A stretch of 64,000 bases of DNA, taken from NCBI GenBank assembly GCA_023055505.1, contig JALIRH010000002.1, forward strand, positions 35,349,733 to 35,413,732, written 5' to 3'. Within the stretch, counting starts at the first letter, position 1; the number at the start of each line of letters is the position of its first letter. Of the stretch, positions 61,706-64,000 are shown piece after piece. Below the pieces are notes generated by a model that was not told the origin of the DNA, did no database searches, and worked only from the letters and a program-made list of their open reading frames with translations. A program made the position numbers and the translations under genes. Origin of the DNA: Callipepla californica brunnescens. Lineage: Eukaryota; Chordata; Aves; Galliformes; Odontophoridae.

Positions 61706-61805
61706 ACTTGCAAGGCCTTTCTTCCTGCTATGGTTGCCTGCGATCATGGACACCTGGTTAGCACATCCAGTGCAGCAGGACTCATGGGATTCTACAAATT
61801 GTCAG
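61706..61805 (+). CDS. SDR16C coding exon 3: catalytic serine
   Basis: 100 bp, 33 codons plus one base. The acceptor 'gtgtctctcag' ends at 61705, the donor is GTTAGT. It encodes [18 protein letters not shown] and [16 protein letters not shown]176 aligns with the SDR catalytic serine, 13 residues before the catalytic tyrosine in the next exon, the standard spacing. A larger frame (61461-61829) contains this exon in another reading frame and is not coding. Confidence 0.92.
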
Positions 61806-63437
61806 GTTAGTACCAACAAACGCTATTAAAAATTATGTCTTTGTGACAATACCTTCTCCTTAATATCTCAGAAATGCTTGGCTTAAGCTGTTTCTATTCA
61901 CGTATTAACTCTCAGGAAGAGCATGTAGATGTGAAAGCGATATCTGCAGTAGTGGTATATCAAAGAGGAAGATGATGGTACATTGCCCATATGGCACAGG
62001 GAGCTCATTGCTGATTTTACTAGCTAACTGCAGCCTGTCTTATCCCTGCAGAAGAAGTTTGCACACATGCAGTGGAAAATAGCCCTGCCTACAGGTTGTC
62101 TGACCATTTCTGTTACTAGTTTTTCTGCCAGTGGATGTTTGGAGCACTGAGACATATGTGGGTTATACCCAGAACTGTACACTTAGCTGGAAAATGTTTT
62201 TCAGGTTCCTTGGCAGAATTTTCAATAAAAGTCTTTCAAACTATGTTTTAAGCCATGTAACAGCCCCATATTCTCCGCTGTTTCCCTCAGCATGGCTGGC
62301 TGCTACATCCTTGACTATCATCAGCATGTGTGTGCTGCTCGGACTCTCTCAAGCCTTTCCAACTGTAGCTCTGAGGCTGCCCTGTGAGAATGTGATTTTC
62401 ACATCAATAAGTACATTTTATTTCTTCTCCTAGTTGGCAGTGTCATTCTGGTATATATTTGCCACCTATTATCATCAGGTCAGATTCTGTCTTGATAATG
62501 GGACGCATCTAGTTTTTATCGTGTAACCAGAAGGCCTATGACCTGCCTTTCCAAGTGTTATAACGTTCTACACAGTAGCTGTGCTCGTTTAGATTGTTTC
62601 CAACTTCTGTGGGTAAGTTCTGAAGAAGAACAAACAGCCTCTGACACCTGCTTTTGAACTTCTAGCTGAAGTGAATTTGATCTATTTTCACACACATTTG
62701 AAAAAGTCTTAGGAAACTAAATGTATAAATTATACAAAAACAAAGTTCTTACAGCTCAAAAAACTGCTGAATAGTTTAGGTTGGAGGAAATCTTTGGAGA
62801 TCCTTTGGTCCAAACCCCCTGATAAAATCTGGCCTAATGTAGGTCATGTTGCAGTGGACCTTGCATAGTCAAGTTTTTATTGTCTCAGAGGAAGGAGATT
62901 CCATGTGTTCATCGAGCAATAAAAATCAGACAGGATTCAGTCTTCCCAGGCAAACAAGATGGTATTGTAATTGCAAGGCAACATCAGAAGGAGAAGTAAT
63001 GCACTGAAGCAGTATTTTTAAGTAGGGTATTTAGGTTGTACCACTAGAAATAGTTTTTGCTGACAAGTAAGCTGTGAAATCAAAGAGTGAAGACCATTCT
63101 GAACTAAAACAATGCCTGGCTTGAATATGAGTGTCTGGAAGTGCATATAAAATGTGAAGTAAGCCCATCTTAAATCCATCTACAGTTCACTGGAAAAGTC
63201 TTCAGGAAATTATTAATCTTATCCTTCGACACACCTACACCAATCATGGTCAGGGCCATTGACATTAAGAGTTGGTACCATCGACATGCATAGCATCCCT
63301 AAAATACTAATTCAAATCTTCAAATTCATAACTAATTCATGTAAGGAGGTAAATAGTATTGAAAAATATTCAATTCAGCATATAATACTACAGTGTTTTT
63401 GAGATTTTTGGTATGTTTCTTTGTTTCTCCGTTTCAG
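61806..63437 (+). other. SDR16C intron 3
   Basis: 1,632-bp phase-1 intron. It contains an old antisense CR1 piece at 62768-62910. Confidence 0.85.
62768..62910 (-). mobile_element. old CR1-like fragment in SDR16C intron 3, antisense
   Basis: 'tgaatagtttaggttggagg', 'aaatctttggagatcctttg', 'gtccaaaccccctgataaaa' and 'aggaaggagattccatgtgt' follow the order of an antisense CR1 3' end, but with much divergence, so it is an old insertion. Confidence 0.65.
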
Positions 63438-63582
63438 ACTATTCTTCTAGTAAATTTGCAATCATTGGAATGATGGAAGCTATTAATTCAGAACTGTATC
63501 GTGCAGGAAAACATGGCATTAAAACCACAATCGTTTGCCCTTATTTTGTGAATACTGAATTAATTAGAGGTATTCAAGTCAA
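63438..63582 (+). CDS. SDR16C coding exon 4: YxxxK active site
   Basis: 145 bp. Acceptor 'gtttcag' ends at 63437; a donor GTAAGT follows at 63583, with a second GTAAGT in tandem at 63587. It completes the split Asp codon and encodes DYSSSKFAIIGMMEAINSEL (Y189, K193 of the YxxxK motif), then KHGIKTTIVCPYFVNTELI, the family's CPxFVxT loop after beta-6. It ends in phase 2. The remainder of the protein is outside the window. Confidence 0.9.
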
Positions 63583-64000
63583 GTAAGTAAGTAAAACTTA
63601 CATTATATATTGCTTCTGGAGTAAAGTCATCATTAGTTACTAGATATGCTGTATACAGTCTCTAGCTATTATAAGGTTGATTTGTTTTTAATTTAGTATC
63701 TGGCACACACACAACCGTGTCTCTTTGCTAAGAAATCCAAGGTTTGCATACAATTAATAGCTGACATGAATCAGAGATTGCACTTAGTTAGGGATATGTG
63801 GCAGTATTTTAGGCAAACTCGCTTTTTGGTAGAATGGGCACTGCTGATGGTCTTTGCCCCATGTAATTTGGTACTGTCATTACAATTGTGGCTGCCACAA
63901 TACTTGTCACTTGTCAGTAACAGTGTTCCAGTATTAGCAGATACTGTGATTCTCTGAGAACAGCTGTGATATTAGGATATATGTTGCTGCACTGTCCTAG
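63583..64000 (+). other. start of SDR16C intron 4, runs off the window
   Basis: Follows the GTAAGT donor; no further exon with family similarity is visible before the window ends. The 63-codon open frame at 63766-63957 does not match the expected C-terminal region. Confidence 0.75.

Larger units (their letters stand above)
57817..64000 (+). other. SDR16C-family oxidoreductase gene (retinol dehydrogenase-like), 3' end outside window
   Basis: Four coding exons join in frame to 235 complete residues of a classical short-chain dehydrogenase. The family (SDR16C: RDHE2/SDR16C5, SDR16C6, HSD17B11, HSD17B13) consists of ER or lipid-droplet membrane enzymes oxidising retinol or steroids with NAD(P). 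Its place next to PENK in the same orientation matches SDR16C5/SDR16C6 in mammals, so it is one of these orthologues. I do not assign between them because the copy next to PENK in rodents is SDR16C6. About 70 C-terminal residues should lie in further exons beyond 64000. An acceptor-like 'tttctag' ending at 57816 suggests an upstream non-coding exon. Confidence 0.85.

Noticed and set aside
61461..61829. 122-codon frame covering SDR16C exon 3
   Set aside because: The SDR family match is in a different reading frame bounded by consensus splice sites; this frame has no similarity.
1..64000. CRISPR arrays, tRNA/rRNA genes, bacterial operons, toxin or viral gene clusters
   Set aside because: No regularly spaced repeats, no tRNA-like conserved boxes and no such genes were seen. 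The whole window has vertebrate genome structure.

Overview
The window looks like a galliform bird genome, most probably chicken or a close relative. It has many 5'-truncated CR1 LINE copies with the typical 3' tail (short ATTCTATG-type repeats), a deleted mariner transposon of the chicken Galluhop/Mariner1_GG kind, and two vertebrate genes in the PENK - SDR16C order also found in mammals. No bacterial-type genes, CRISPR arrays, tRNAs or rRNAs were seen.

Layout. Positions 1-42,000 are gene-free upstream sequence. They hold about a dozen CR1 fragments in both orientations, one mariner remnant (about 5.3-5.9 kb), and a composite at 34.2-36.6 kb in which a solo-LTR-like element splits one CR1 copy that abuts another. 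A 12.6 kb stretch (20.3-32.9 kb) has no recognisable interspersed repeat. From 42.0 to 43.1 kb is a CpG island with the proenkephalin (PENK) promoter: paired CRE-like elements, an inverted CCAAT box and a TATA box. PENK follows on the plus strand: a non-coding first exon, a signal-peptide exon (42713-42850), a 2.45 kb intron holding two CR1 fragments, and a large exon (45301-45966) encoding seven enkephalin copies. The poly(A) signal is at 46253. The reconstructed precursor is 267 aa.

From 46.3 to 57.8 kb is intergenic DNA with few repeats. It contains a near-perfect 25-bp inverted repeat (53896-53979) and an unidentified CpG-bearing block ending in a 21-nt T tract. From 57.8 kb to the end are four coding exons of a plus-strand short-chain dehydrogenase/reductase of the SDR16C (retinol dehydrogenase) group. 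The cofactor motif, NNAG and the Ser/Tyr/Lys catalytic residues are intact, and the C-terminus lies beyond the window.

The two genes are neighbours by ancestral synteny and not as a functional unit: one makes opioid neuropeptides, the other is probably a membrane-bound retinoid/steroid oxidoreductase. I found no convincing undescribed gene system. The best leads are the 84-nt hairpin, the unidentified insert at 55.8-56.1 kb, the nested retroelements, lineage-specific changes in the PENK precursor, and several conserved-enhancer-like blocks that need alignment to test.
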